Source: Lacihabitans soyangensis (lineage in GTDB: Bacteria; Bacteroidota; Bacteroidia; Cytophagales; Spirosomataceae). Taken from it: a stretch of DNA of 52,363 bases. Positions within the stretch are counted from its first letter, which is position 1; each line of letters starts with the position of its first letter. Below the pieces are notes generated by a model. The model was not told the DNA's origin. It did no database searches and saw only the letters and a list, made by a program, of their open reading frames with translations. Below are positions 27,567 to 35,284 of the stretch, one piece after another. The stretch is from the NCBI RefSeq assembly GCF_024343775.1, contig NZ_RJUF01000024.1, positions 1 to 52,363 of the forward strand. The letters run 5' to 3'. Position numbers and translations under genes: made by a program.

Positions 27567-28586
27567 ATGAAAAAGTATCACATTATCATTTTCTTAAGCT
27601 TGGCCATAAGCTTTTGTATGGCACAGACCAAAGAGCCTTTCACTACCAAGAAATTCACGGGTGTAAACATCCAGAGCGTTAAAGTAAATACTACTGGCGG
27701 TGGTATTAAGGTTTTCGGAACAGCAGCTAAAGACGCTGAAGTAAAGGTTTTTGTCAACACTAACAACTGGAACAAAACGGCCTCAAAAGGTGAAATTGAG
27801 GAAGAATTAAAAAACTACATCCTTGAAATGGAATACAAGGATGGAGCTATAATTTGCCTAGCTAAACCAAAAGACCCTGAGATGAAGCGACAAAAGATTT
27901 CAATCGGTTTCGAGGTGTATTCGCCATCAAAAGTGGATGTAAACTTGGGTACCGCTGGGGGAGGAATAACCTTGGATAATCTGGAAGGAGACTTGAATTT
28001 CAAAACCAGTGGTGGTGGAATTACAGTATCCAAACTTAAAGGTAAAGTTGAGGGAAAAACGAGTGGTGGCGGAATAAAAATGGAAGGTTGCGATGGCATA
28101 ATCAGCATGAAAACCAGTGGTGGGGGAATTTCTGCAAAGAACTCAAAAGGAAATATCAATTTGTCAACTTCAGGCGGTGGTATCGAACTCAGTCAATTGA
28201 AAGGAACCATTAAGGCATATACAAGTGGTGGTAGCATTGATTCTGAAGAAATTAAAGGTAGTTTGGACGTATCTACTTCAGGTGGAAGTATTGAACTGAA
28301 TCAAATAAGTGGTGATGTGGTGGCCAGAACATCTGGTGGTGGTATTGATGCCAACATCGTAAAATTGGGCAAAATATTGAGCTTAAGCACAAGTGCGGGT
28401 AATATTCGAGCTAATATTCCTTTTTCTGAAGGTATGGATCTAGACTTGAAAGGAAACAGAATTAAAAGCGATAAACTATCAAAGGTTTCTTCAAACCTAA
28501 CCTCAGGAAGAGTAAAAGGAAAAGTAAATGGCGGCGGAACAGAAGTTACAATGTCTGCCTCGTCGGGTACTATTTTTGTTGAATAA
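27567..28586 (+). CDS. Secreted DUF4097-type beta-repeat protein
   Basis: This 339-residue protein has a signal peptide (MKKYHIIIFLSLAISFCMAQ). After about residue 130 it is a regular repeat with a period near 20 residues, each turn marked by T-S-G-G-[GS]-I: KTSGGGITVSK, KTSGGGIKMEG, KTSGGGISAKN, STSGGGIELSQ, YTSGGSIDSEE, STSGGSIELNQ and RTSGGGIDANI. This is the pattern of DUF4097/putative adhesin beta-helix proteins. Around ten turns can be counted. The role is unknown; envelope association is inferred. It is divergent from ilvA and has a strong terminator 20 bp downstream. Confidence 0.85.
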   Translation: MKKYHIIIFLSLAISFCMAQTKEPFTTKKFTGVNIQSVKVNTTGGGIKVFGTAAKDAEVKVFVNTNNWNKTASKGEIEEELKNYILEMEYKDGAIICLAKPKDPEMKRQKISIGFEVYSPSKVDVNLGTAGGGITLDNLEGDLNFKTSGGGITVSKLKGKVEGKTSGGGIKMEGCDGIISMKTSGGGISAKNSKGNINLSTSGGGIELSQLKGTIKAYTSGGSIDSEEIKGSLDVSTSGGSIELNQISGDVVARTSGGGIDANIVKLGKILSLSTSAGNIRANIPFSEGMDLDLKGNRIKSDKLSKVSSNLTSGRVKGKVNGGGTEVTMSASSGTIFVE

Positions 28587-28607
28587 AAAGTAGTTTGTTG
28601 TTAACAG

Positions 28608-28644
28608 AAAAGGGAAAGGATTTTTAAAATTCTCTCCCTTTTTT
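28608..28644. terminator. Bidirectional terminator between DUF4097 and the beta-barrel gene
   Basis: AAAAGGGA (28608-28615) pairs perfectly with TCCCTTTT (28635-28642). T-runs follow on both strands, and two convergent genes end on either side. Confidence 0.7.
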
Positions 28645-28664
28645 GATTGTACGAAAATACCCTT

Positions 28665-30155
28665 CTACTTCATCTTAAATCTCACTCCGTAGTTTATCCC
28701 AAATGTTCTTGGCTTGAACCTTAAATTCTGTTCGCTCCTAACTCCGGAAATCAAGGCTTGTTGGTAGGTTGAGCCCAGATTGGCTTCCCAGCTATTGTTG
28801 ATGTCGTAATTGATTCTCAGGCCTCCCATTCCGCTGATATTTAGCAAATTAAAACTTGAATTAGCAGCAGTGAGATTGCTACTTTCAGAATTTTGACTGT
28901 CGAAATTACCAAAAACAAACATATCACCACTAACTCCACCCAGAGCCTCCATGTCAAGTTTTTTAATGAGAGGAATACTATAATTTAAAAGAACTGGCAC
29001 ATTGAAGTAGTTGTACAACTGCTTATTAGTAGCATTTACCGAAAGCACGGTTTGTGTATTGCTGCTTTTAGAATCCAGATAATTCGACTGAAAATAGCTG
29101 TTAACCTCACCCGTATTTTGATTGATAGCATAGACGTTTGTGCTCATGTAAGCATTGGCTTGCATATATCTAAGACCGCTTTCAATACCCAGTCTGTTTT
29201 TTATTTTTTTGCCAAAAGAAAAGCCAAAATTCACTGCTCTTCCGTTTCTAAAGCTGCTTTCAGGCAAGCTATTGGACAAAAAACCGGCAGTGTTTCCTTG
29301 AGGCGAAGGGCTTGAAGGTGACATTTCAAATTGCGTGCCTTTCGATACAAAAGCGGCATCATTTCTTGCTGAAGCCAATGCGTCTCCGGTAAAACCAGTA
29401 TTCTGAAAGTTGGGATTAAAAGGAGCCACACCAGAGTTTAAACCAAACCACATTTTGTCTTTTGACTCTTTGGTCTCAGCCACTGCATCCTCAAAATCTA
29501 CGCTTATGTGAGAACGAAAAGGTTGAAATCTATTGGCAAAATATTTAGCTCCTCTTTGCTTCAATGGATTAATCTCAATTTTCTCCGAATCGTTTGCGGC
29601 TAAATAACTTTCTGCAGCTTTCGGTTTGGCCGGATTCAGAAGTTCATTACTTAGGGTATTTTTTTGTGAAATTCCCTCGTCTGAAGTACCAACAGAACCC
29701 ATTTTTCTATTTCTTCCAAACAAATTTAGTTTTCTTCCAATTGACTTCTGTTCTTTGTTTTTAGTAAAAGACAATGTCGCCAATCTACCTTTTTCTTGAG
29801 TGTCAAAAGATTTGTTGTTTTCTTCTGAAATTTCTGCTTGCTTACTCTGAATCCGAGTCTTTTCGTCTGTGTTTTGTTTATCTATTTGTTGGTTAGTTTC
29901 TTTGCTATCAATAACTTGTGATATGTTTTTGGTTTGATTATTATTTACAAAAAGTACCGTAAGTCCTAAGACCAAAGCCGCAGCTATGCCTGACAATAGG
30001 GCAGGGTTTTTCCACCAAATAAAAGCTATTCTTTTCTTCTTCTTTTTGTCAAGCTCTTTTTCGATATTTTCCCAAACCAAGTCAGGGGGTGGCACAGAGG
30101 CGTCCTTGAAGGCCTCATTCCACTGGTTTTCGAAACTTTTAAATTCTGATTCCAT
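28665..30155 (-). CDS. Anti-sigma-like membrane protein with C-terminal outer-membrane beta-barrel region
   Basis: This 496-residue protein has no cleavable signal peptide. Residues 1-50 are charged and cytoplasmic-like, starting MESEFKSFENQWNEAFKDAS and including the DLVWENIEKELDKKKKK segment usual in anti-sigma-like proteins. One transmembrane helix follows (PALLSGIAAALVLGLTVLFV, 51-70), then a Gln/Lys/Ser-rich linker (70-230). The C-terminal part (about 320-496) resembles PorT-like outer-membrane barrels: GFSFGKKIKNRLGIESGLRY and SWEANLGSTYQQALISG, ending in Phe-Lys-Met-Lys. It begins 4 bp after the sigma-factor stop. Known pairs of this kind act as sigma-factor regulators; that role is inferred here. 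Confidence 0.75.
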   Translation of the reverse strand: MESEFKSFENQWNEAFKDASVPPPDLVWENIEKELDKKKKKRIAFIWWKNPALLSGIAAALVLGLTVLFVNNNQTKNISQVIDSKETNQQIDKQNTDEKTRIQSKQAEISEENNKSFDTQEKGRLATLSFTKNKEQKSIGRKLNLFGRNRKMGSVGTSDEGISQKNTLSNELLNPAKPKAAESYLAANDSEKIEINPLKQRGAKYFANRFQPFRSHISVDFEDAVAETKESKDKMWFGLNSGVAPFNPNFQNTGFTGDALASARNDAAFVSKGTQFEMSPSSPSPQGNTAGFLSNSLPESSFRNGRAVNFGFSFGKKIKNRLGIESGLRYMQANAYMSTNVYAINQNTGEVNSYFQSNYLDSKSSNTQTVLSVNATNKQLYNYFNVPVLLNYSIPLIKKLDMEALGGVSGDMFVFGNFDSQNSESSNLTAANSSFNLLNISGMGGLRINYDINNSWEANLGSTYQQALISGVRSEQNLRFKPRTFGINYGVRFKMK

Positions 30156-30159
30156 TTAT

Positions 30160-30714
30160 TTAATTGGCTTTAGCCAGTCTAATATTTTCTTTTTCTATTT
30201 TTTCTATCAAAAGCATCCGTGCTCTCGAAAACTGCGATTTTGAGGTTCCCTCGGTAATGTTCAGCATCTCAGCAATTTCTTGGTGTTTATGTCCTTCAAT
30301 AGCATATAAGTTAAAAACCGTCCTACAACCCTCAGGGAGCTCATTTATCAAACCCAGCAAGGTTTCCATTTTAAGATTTTCGAGTCCTAAATTTTCTGGA
30401 CTTTCGTCGAATTCGCCATGATAATCTGCAATATCGACAGTGGGCATTTGTCCACGTTTCTGGATAGCTTTTAGGGCCGTGTTTATGACTATTCGCTTAA
30501 GCCAAGCCTCTAAAGGACAATCAAATCGGAAAGAATGAAGGTTTTTAAAAATCTTTATAAACGCATCTTGCAATACATCCTGAGCCTCATCCTTGCCTTT
30601 CATGTACCGCAACGCCACCGCATAGAGCTTTCCAGCAAATTGTTCATACAATTGCCTTTGAGCCACCCGCTCCTCGCGTATGCAGGCCTCCACTACAAGT
30701 TTATCGTTTGACAT
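30160..30714 (-). CDS. ECF-type RNA polymerase sigma factor
   Basis: This 184-residue protein has sigma region 2 with the core-binding AVALRYMKGKDEAQDVLQDAFIKIF pattern (residues about 32-56). Region 4 is GHKHQEIAEMLNITEGTSKSQFSRAR, the helix-turn-helix that reads the -35 element (about 142-167). No sensory extension is present. It is followed after 4 bp by the anti-sigma-like barrel protein, the usual sigma/anti-sigma order. Upstream, 292 bp without a gene contain two inverted repeats. Target genes cannot be told from this window. Confidence 0.92.
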   Translation of the reverse strand: MSNDKLVVEACIREERVAQRQLYEQFAGKLYAVALRYMKGKDEAQDVLQDAFIKIFKNLHSFRFDCPLEAWLKRIVINTALKAIQKRGQMPTVDIADYHGEFDESPENLGLENLKMETLLGLINELPEGCRTVFNLYAIEGHKHQEIAEMLNITEGTSKSQFSRARMLLIEKIEKENIRLAKAN

Positions 30715-30934
30715 ATTTTATAAAAGGCAGAACACAAAATGCTGTATTCTAAGGGTACAACAATGATTCCAATAACGAAAAAAAGGTTGGAATTATATTA
30801 TAAATATTGGCGATGTGGCGGGATTAGAACTACTATCAGCCCTTAACAATAGCCTGTTAAATGTAGTTAAGCTGAAGGTAAATTACTAATGTTAACTTGA
30901 AAAACTGACAGCTCGAACTGATGTAAATAGTATT

Positions 30935-30997
30935 CCAAATGCTCATTGAATAACATTTGGACGCTGTAAAGCCAATAATGTATTAGTTGTAGGCTTT
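30935..30997. other. Two inverted repeats in the 292-bp gap upstream of the sigma gene
   Basis: CCAAATG (30935-30941) pairs with CATTTGG (30954-30960), and AAAGCC (30968-30973) pairs with GGCTTT (30992-30997). The second hairpin begins 10 bp after the DUF4261 stop and could be a weak terminator for the ribD/DUF4261 unit, although its T-run is short. Nothing else was seen in 30715-31006: no ORF or tRNA. Confidence 0.4.
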
Positions 30998-31006
30998 TGT
31001 TCGTCG

Positions 31007-31840
31007 TCAATAATCAATTTTTAAAGTCTGTCCTTCTAAATTTTTACCTTTTGATTGTTTAATTTTCAATTTCTGCGTTTCTGACATTCCAATAGTTTCT
31101 CCATCCTTTAGAATCACATCATTTTCAAGTACATAACTTGTCAAATTATACATCATTCCTAAAAGGTCCTCCAAACTATGTTTAGATTCAATAATTTCCA
31201 TTTCCTGTTTTCTGAAATCTTTAAGTCCATATGTATAAATTGAATTCTTATTATGTTCTGACCTAATTCCGAAATAAATTAAGTTGTTTATTGGCAAATT
31301 TTCTTCTGAAATGTCCTCTACATTTCCTTGATAAAAATCTTTACTTAATAGTAATGTTCTACCTCCAATGTATACACCTAACGATTTACTGTTGTTTAGA
31401 ATGCTAGAAATAATTTTGTTAAAAAGTAAGTTTTCTTTTATTGGATTTTTTCCACAGTTGGTAATTGAAACAATGATGTGTCCTTTATGTTCGCTTGATT
31501 CTGTTTTGCCGTTCTCCCAATAGTAGTTAAAAGAAGCTGTTTCTTCTATTTCATTTCCCGGAATAGGTATTGGCATATTACCAATAGCGATTTGATAATT
31601 ATCAATTATCAAAACTGATGTTTCATCACCTGAATCTTTGTCGTTAACTTTAAGTTTCCATTTATCCCTAAGTTCTTCAATAACTGGTTTGATTTTCATT
31701 GAGTTAGGTTCTTTAAGTAAAACCATTCCTAATAAAATCTCATTTTTATCTTGTTTTTCTTTTTTGCTATTCTTCTTGAAAAAACTAAAAAGTCCCATAG
31801 TTAAAATTATTGTTGAAAAAAAAGTCAGAATGATTTTCAT
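31007..31840 (-). CDS. DUF4261 domain protein
   Basis: This 277-residue protein begins at ATG 31840 (a TTG two codons upstream was rejected). An N-terminal hydrophobic segment (IILTFFSTIILTMGLFSFF) may be a membrane anchor. The remainder matches the DUF4261 pattern: LGMVLLKEPNSMKIKPVIEE, then IIDNYQIAIGNMPIPIPGNE, and later GVYIGGRTLLLSKDFY. Function is unknown. It lies 21 bp after ribD on the same strand and is more AT-rich than ribD, so it may have been acquired separately and is read from that operon. Confidence 0.75.
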   Translation of the reverse strand: MKIILTFFSTIILTMGLFSFFKKNSKKEKQDKNEILLGMVLLKEPNSMKIKPVIEELRDKWKLKVNDKDSGDETSVLIIDNYQIAIGNMPIPIPGNEIEETASFNYYWENGKTESSEHKGHIIVSITNCGKNPIKENLLFNKIISSILNNSKSLGVYIGGRTLLLSKDFYQGNVEDISEENLPINNLIYFGIRSEHNKNSIYTYGLKDFRKQEMEIIESKHSLEDLLGMMYNLTSYVLENDVILKDGETIGMSETQKLKIKQSKGKNLEGQTLKIDY

Positions 31841-31861
31841 TGTCAAATCAGTTTGAATTGT

Positions 31862-32914
31862 CTATTGGGTTCTAAAAGCTTTCGCCCAACTTGTAAATAT
31901 AAAAATCTGGTCGTTGAGAATTTTGTAATTGTTGATCAATGGTATGCCACTTGGTACTTTAGGAGCCGAAATTCCTTCTTTCAAAACCAAGTTGCTTTTA
32001 ATAACTCGTATTTCGTCGTAAAGCTGTTCATCAAAAAACGATTGAATTATTTGTGGGCCTCCCTCTACCAAAAGGCTGTTTATACCTCTGTTTTTGAGAT
32101 CAGAAAGCATGGTGTTTAGGAAATTCTTTTCCGCATTTAATTGTATAAATTCCAGATTGTCAATAGTTTCGTTTTTGTGAAGATTGTAAACCAAAGTTTT
32201 TTGTTTTTGGTCAAAAACATGTGCGTTTCGAGTAATTCTATGATTTTTATCAATAATTATTCGAGTAGGGTTTTTGCCTTCTGGCCAATTTCGGGAGTTT
32301 AGTTGGGGGTTATCGGTTAAAACAGTGTTGGTTCCCACCAAAATTCCGGATTCCTCGGATCTCCAACGGTGAACGGTTATGTTGGTAGTGGTATTCGAAA
32401 TGGCTATTGGATTCCCATCATTTTGTGCCACAAATCCATCTGCGGTTTCGGCCCATTTTATGATTATGTAAGGTATACCTGTTCGATGTGCTTTGAAGAA
32501 ACGCTTATTGAGCTCTTCGCCCTCTGCTTCCAAAACGCCGGTTTCGACCTCAATTCTAGCATCTTGCAATTTTTTAATACCTGTTCCCGATACTTGCGGA
32601 AATGGATCTAAGTTGCAAACTACTACTTTTCTGACCTTATGTTTTATCAATAAATCAGCACAAGGAGGTGTTTTACCGTAATGAGAGCAGGGTTCTAGCG
32701 TTACATAAACAGTAGATTCTGGTAGTAAATCTTTGTCTTTTACGGAATTAACGGCATTTACTTCGGCATGAGCTTCCCCATATTTTTGATGAAAACCCTC
32801 GCCGATAATCAAACCTTTATGCACTATCACGCATCCAACCATGGGATTGGAACCTACCCACTCTCTACCCAAGGCGGCTAGCTGAAGTGCTCGTTGCATG
32901 AAAATTTGATTCAT
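31862..32914 (-). CDS. ribD: Bifunctional riboflavin synthesis deaminase/reductase RibD
   Basis: This 350-residue enzyme carries out the second and third steps of riboflavin synthesis. The N-terminal deaminase has zinc ligands in GEAHAEVNAV (His and catalytic Glu) and TLEPCSHYGKTPPCADLL (two Cys). The C-terminal reductase (about 150-350) includes RPGI-like segments replaced by IIIKWAETADGFVA and SLLVEGGPQIIQSF. I chose ATG 32914; an in-frame TTG at 32932 overlaps the stop of the YciI-like gene. The upstream genes on the same strand are the YciI-like gene and the HNH/ATPase pair. Confidence 0.93.
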   Translation of the reverse strand: MNQIFMQRALQLAALGREWVGSNPMVGCVIVHKGLIIGEGFHQKYGEAHAEVNAVNSVKDKDLLPESTVYVTLEPCSHYGKTPPCADLLIKHKVRKVVVCNLDPFPQVSGTGIKKLQDARIEVETGVLEAEGEELNKRFFKAHRTGIPYIIIKWAETADGFVAQNDGNPIAISNTTTNITVHRWRSEESGILVGTNTVLTDNPQLNSRNWPEGKNPTRIIIDKNHRITRNAHVFDQKQKTLVYNLHKNETIDNLEFIQLNAEKNFLNTMLSDLKNRGINSLLVEGGPQIIQSFFDEQLYDEIRVIKSNLVLKEGISAPKVPSGIPLINNYKILNDQIFIFTSWAKAFRTQ

Positions 32915-32928
32915 ATTTTCGGACTCGC

Positions 32929-33222
32929 TCAAGATAAATCGGCTACTCTAAACGGTGTTATGGTGTAATTGGTCCAAACACCTTCTAAAATGTAAGGCTC
33001 ATTTTTGAGATATTCTAGAAGGTCATTTTCGTCTTCAAAATTCAAAATAACAGCCGAACCTTTCATTTTTCCTTCTTCAGAAAGTTGAGCACCTCCAACA
33101 ATAATTTTACCTTCTGCTTTCATGCGTCTGGCGTATTCAAAATGACGTGGACGAACTTCCATACGTTTTTCGAGTGCATTCGGGGCGTCACCATCAAAGG
33201 CGACTAGGAGATATTGAGGCAT
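32929..33222 (-). CDS. YciI-family protein
   Basis: This 97-residue single-domain ferredoxin-like protein begins MPQYLLVAFDGD and has the EVRPRHFEYARRMKAEGKI segment. The His of this segment and the following Asp/Glu-rich 'EDENDLLEYLKNEPYILEGV' helix are characteristic of YCII proteins. Biochemical role in this organism is unknown. It lies 11 bp after the HNH gene and 14 bp before ribD, so it is probably on the same transcript as both. Confidence 0.88.
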   Translation of the reverse strand: MPQYLLVAFDGDAPNALEKRMEVRPRHFEYARRMKAEGKIIVGGAQLSEEGKMKGSAVILNFEDENDLLEYLKNEPYILEGVWTNYTITPFRVADLS

Positions 33223-33233
33223 TTTAATAATAT

Positions 33234-33827
33234 TTATTCAAAAATAAATCTGAATGGATAATCAAGTAGGTTTTTTATGGAATCATTTTGAAATCTTTCA
33301 TAAGCATGTCTTCTCATAGTTTGCATACTCGGGTGATTAAAATTAAAAATTTCAATTGTTTTTTGAGCATTTACAGATTCAAAAGGGCTCAATTGAGGAT
33401 TAGGCTCAAGTTTGTGTGTAGAATAATTATAAATAAAATATTTTTGAAATTTATAATTCTGATCATCGGGCCTTAACAATACTGGGTCAAAATTTTCCAT
33501 TTTACACATCTGGCAATGATTACAAGACAAAAAAAGATTCTCCCATTTATATGCTATAGTATAAAATTCTGGAAGACTTTTTGGACAAAAATGATCTATA
33601 GTCAAATCTCCTTCCCCAAGCGGAAATTTATCACAATAATGACAATGATTGTCGGACATTTTCAAAAGAATAGGGATAAGTTTTGAGTTAATCTTAACTC
33701 CATTTATTGTCCTCCATTGAAAAACATGAGAATTACTTAAAGATTTATTTTTACTGTACTTTTCACCCCATTTTTTCCAGTTATTTTCTAAATCATTTGG
33801 TTGTGGTAATCTAGTTAACTGCCTCAT
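33234..33827 (-). CDS. ptuB: HNH endonuclease, PtuB-like (Septu defence)
   Basis: This 197-residue protein has a Cys-box HNH nuclease fold: Cys-x2-Cys at 62-65 (CHYC), the metal-binding DHF at 78-80, Asn97, and a second CNHC pair at 102-105 with Cys108. This arrangement is of the TIGR02646/PtuB type. It overlaps the upstream ATPase gene by 17 bp, and ATPase followed by HNH is the organisation of Septu (PtuA/PtuB). In studied Septu systems the complex degrades nucleic acid on infection. No reverse transcriptase or msr-like RNA is nearby, so a retron is not supported. AT-rich like the ATPase. The gene symbol is by analogy. Confidence 0.8.
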   Translation of the reverse strand: MRQLTRLPQPNDLENNWKKWGEKYSKNKSLSNSHVFQWRTINGVKINSKLIPILLKMSDNHCHYCDKFPLGEGDLTIDHFCPKSLPEFYTIAYKWENLFLSCNHCQMCKMENFDPVLLRPDDQNYKFQKYFIYNYSTHKLEPNPQLSPFESVNAQKTIEIFNFNHPSMQTMRRHAYERFQNDSIKNLLDYPFRFIFE

Positions 33828-35109
33828 TTTTAAATTCTAAATTAATTCCAAAATGATTTTTTAATTGTCGAACTTCCATAGAAATTATATTTTTAATTTC
33901 ATCACTTTGATCGCTTAAATAGTGAGCCAAGTCTACGAATTCTAGAATTAGTTTTTGATTTTCTTTATTCCTAATTATTTCAGTCCGAAGTGAATAAAAA
34001 TCCTTGAACTTTTTCTCTATTTCAATTCCGTACATGCTTTCTATTCCGAAAACCTCATTGAGGATTGTTAGAACACTATTTCCATCTTGCGAAAGTAAAA
34101 TCTCCTCTGAAATTTCAGATTTTTTCCCGTCAAATTTCAGTTTATAAATCCATGCATCATCTACTGAGCCTACAACGAAAGGAGAGTGAGTTGAAATGAA
34201 AATTTGAGCATTTTTGAAAAGTTTTTGAATTATTGGAAGAACTTTTCGTTGCCATGCTGGATGTAAATGAACCTCTATTTCATCAAGAAATAAAATAAAG
34301 CTTCTATCAAAAACCCCTAAATCATCCTTCCATTTTATTCGATCCATTCTCATTAATAGGTCAGCTATCCAACTAATAACTGATTTTAATCCATCTGGTA
34401 AATTATCGAATGTTAATGATTGCTCGTCTATAATCATACTTACACTGAAAGGATTTTCACCTAAATCAAATCTTACGTTTTTATCTATTATTTCAGAGAT
34501 TGCCTTTTCAATAGTTTTTAAGGTTGTTTTATATTTTACTGACTTTTCTCTATCATGCTTCATGAACGCTAATGCCTCATAAGCTTTCATATTAGCTATC
34601 CACTGTAACAATAGTTGAGGATTAACGGAGTTACTGAAACTTAAAATGTTTTCAAATGGGGAATTTCGAATTTCATTAATTCCGTTAATTGTACTCCCTT
34701 CAACTTTTCTGTACCCTGAATAGGCAAAAGTTACAAAATCAATAGGTTCAACATTAGGGGAATAATTTACATATTGAAAGTATTTTTGTAGATAGTACGG
34801 CATGCTATCATTCAATAGGTTGCCATTGTTGTTGTAGTATTTTATATGTTCATTATTGAAAAATAAAATTTTATAGTTACTTTTTTCATCTTTAAATCTA
34901 AACCTTGAAATTAGAGTAGGATTTGATTGAAGTGGATTTAACATTCCTGCCAATAACATAAGCAAAGTTGATTTTCCAGAACCATTTTCACCTGTAATGA
35001 TGTGAATTTCTGCTTTATCTTCATTTTTTTTAGGCTTAAATTCTAAATTGAAATTTTCAAAAACTCCAATATTGTTTATTGAAATACCTTTTATTTTAAA
35101 ATCTTCCAT
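33811..35109 (-). CDS. ptuA: SMC/ABC-type ATPase, PtuA-like (Septu defence)
   Basis: This 432-residue AAA/ABC-type ATPase has Walker A GENGSGKSTLL (40-50), an ABC-signature-like 'LPDGLKSVISW', Walker B FILFLDEIEVHLHP (about 265-280) and an H-loop STHSPF near 305. A C-terminal helical extension of about 100 residues follows. The frame continues upstream to 35211, but I chose ATG 35109 (beginning MEDFKIKGISINNIGVF) because a promoter lies between. It is the first gene of the ATPase/HNH pair. PtuA-type ATPases assemble with PtuB to form the defence effector. Confidence 0.82.
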   Translation of the reverse strand: MEDFKIKGISINNIGVFENFNLEFKPKKNEDKAEIHIITGENGSGKSTLLMLLAGMLNPLQSNPTLISRFRFKDEKSNYKILFFNNEHIKYYNNNGNLLNDSMPYYLQKYFQYVNYSPNVEPIDFVTFAYSGYRKVEGSTINGINEIRNSPFENILSFSNSVNPQLLLQWIANMKAYEALAFMKHDREKSVKYKTTLKTIEKAISEIIDKNVRFDLGENPFSVSMIIDEQSLTFDNLPDGLKSVISWIADLLMRMDRIKWKDDLGVFDRSFILFLDEIEVHLHPAWQRKVLPIIQKLFKNAQIFISTHSPFVVGSVDDAWIYKLKFDGKKSEISEEILLSQDGNSVLTILNEVFGIESMYGIEIEKKFKDFYSLRTEIIRNKENQKLILEFVDLAHYLSDQSDEIKNIISMEVRQLKNHFGINLEFKNEAVN

Positions 35110-35136
35110 TATTCTCTCAAGTAATGTTTGTTGTAT

Positions 35137-35168
35137 CAAAAGTAGCAAATTAAAGATATATATCCCAA
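35137..35168 (-). promoter_or_regulatory. Promoter of the Septu-like pair
   Basis: TACTTTTG (35137-35144) matches TAnnTTTG. A TTG (35166-35168) lies 21 bases upstream, slightly longer than ideal. Transcription would begin about 22 bases before the ATPase start, directly after the typA terminator. Confidence 0.55.
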
Positions 35169-35192
35169 TTACATCATATTTAGAATAAACGC

Positions 35193-35229
35193 AAAAAAAC
35201 AAAAGCCCCAATGAATCTCATCGGGGCCT
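35193..35229 (-). terminator. Intrinsic terminator of typA
   Basis: On the minus strand GCCCC (35227-35223) pairs with GGGGC (35209-35205) across a 13-base loop. A run of T interrupted by one G follows. It lies 55 bp after the typA stop. Confidence 0.75.
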
Positions 35230-35284
35230 TTCCATATTTTCAAATTGACTAATTTACAAATTAACTAATTGTCAAATCAAATTC

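Noticed and set aside
30930-31006. Integron attC site behind the DUF4261 gene
   Set aside because: The short inverted repeats lack the required RYYYAAC/GTTRRRY pair and no integrase is present.
33234-35109. Retron (HNH and ATPase effectors)
   Set aside because: No reverse transcriptase gene or msr/msd-like RNA region is adjacent.
35110-35211. Longer ATPase with a hydrophobic N-terminal extension
   Set aside because: It would overlap the Septu promoter and the typA terminator; the family starts at MEDFKIKGISI.
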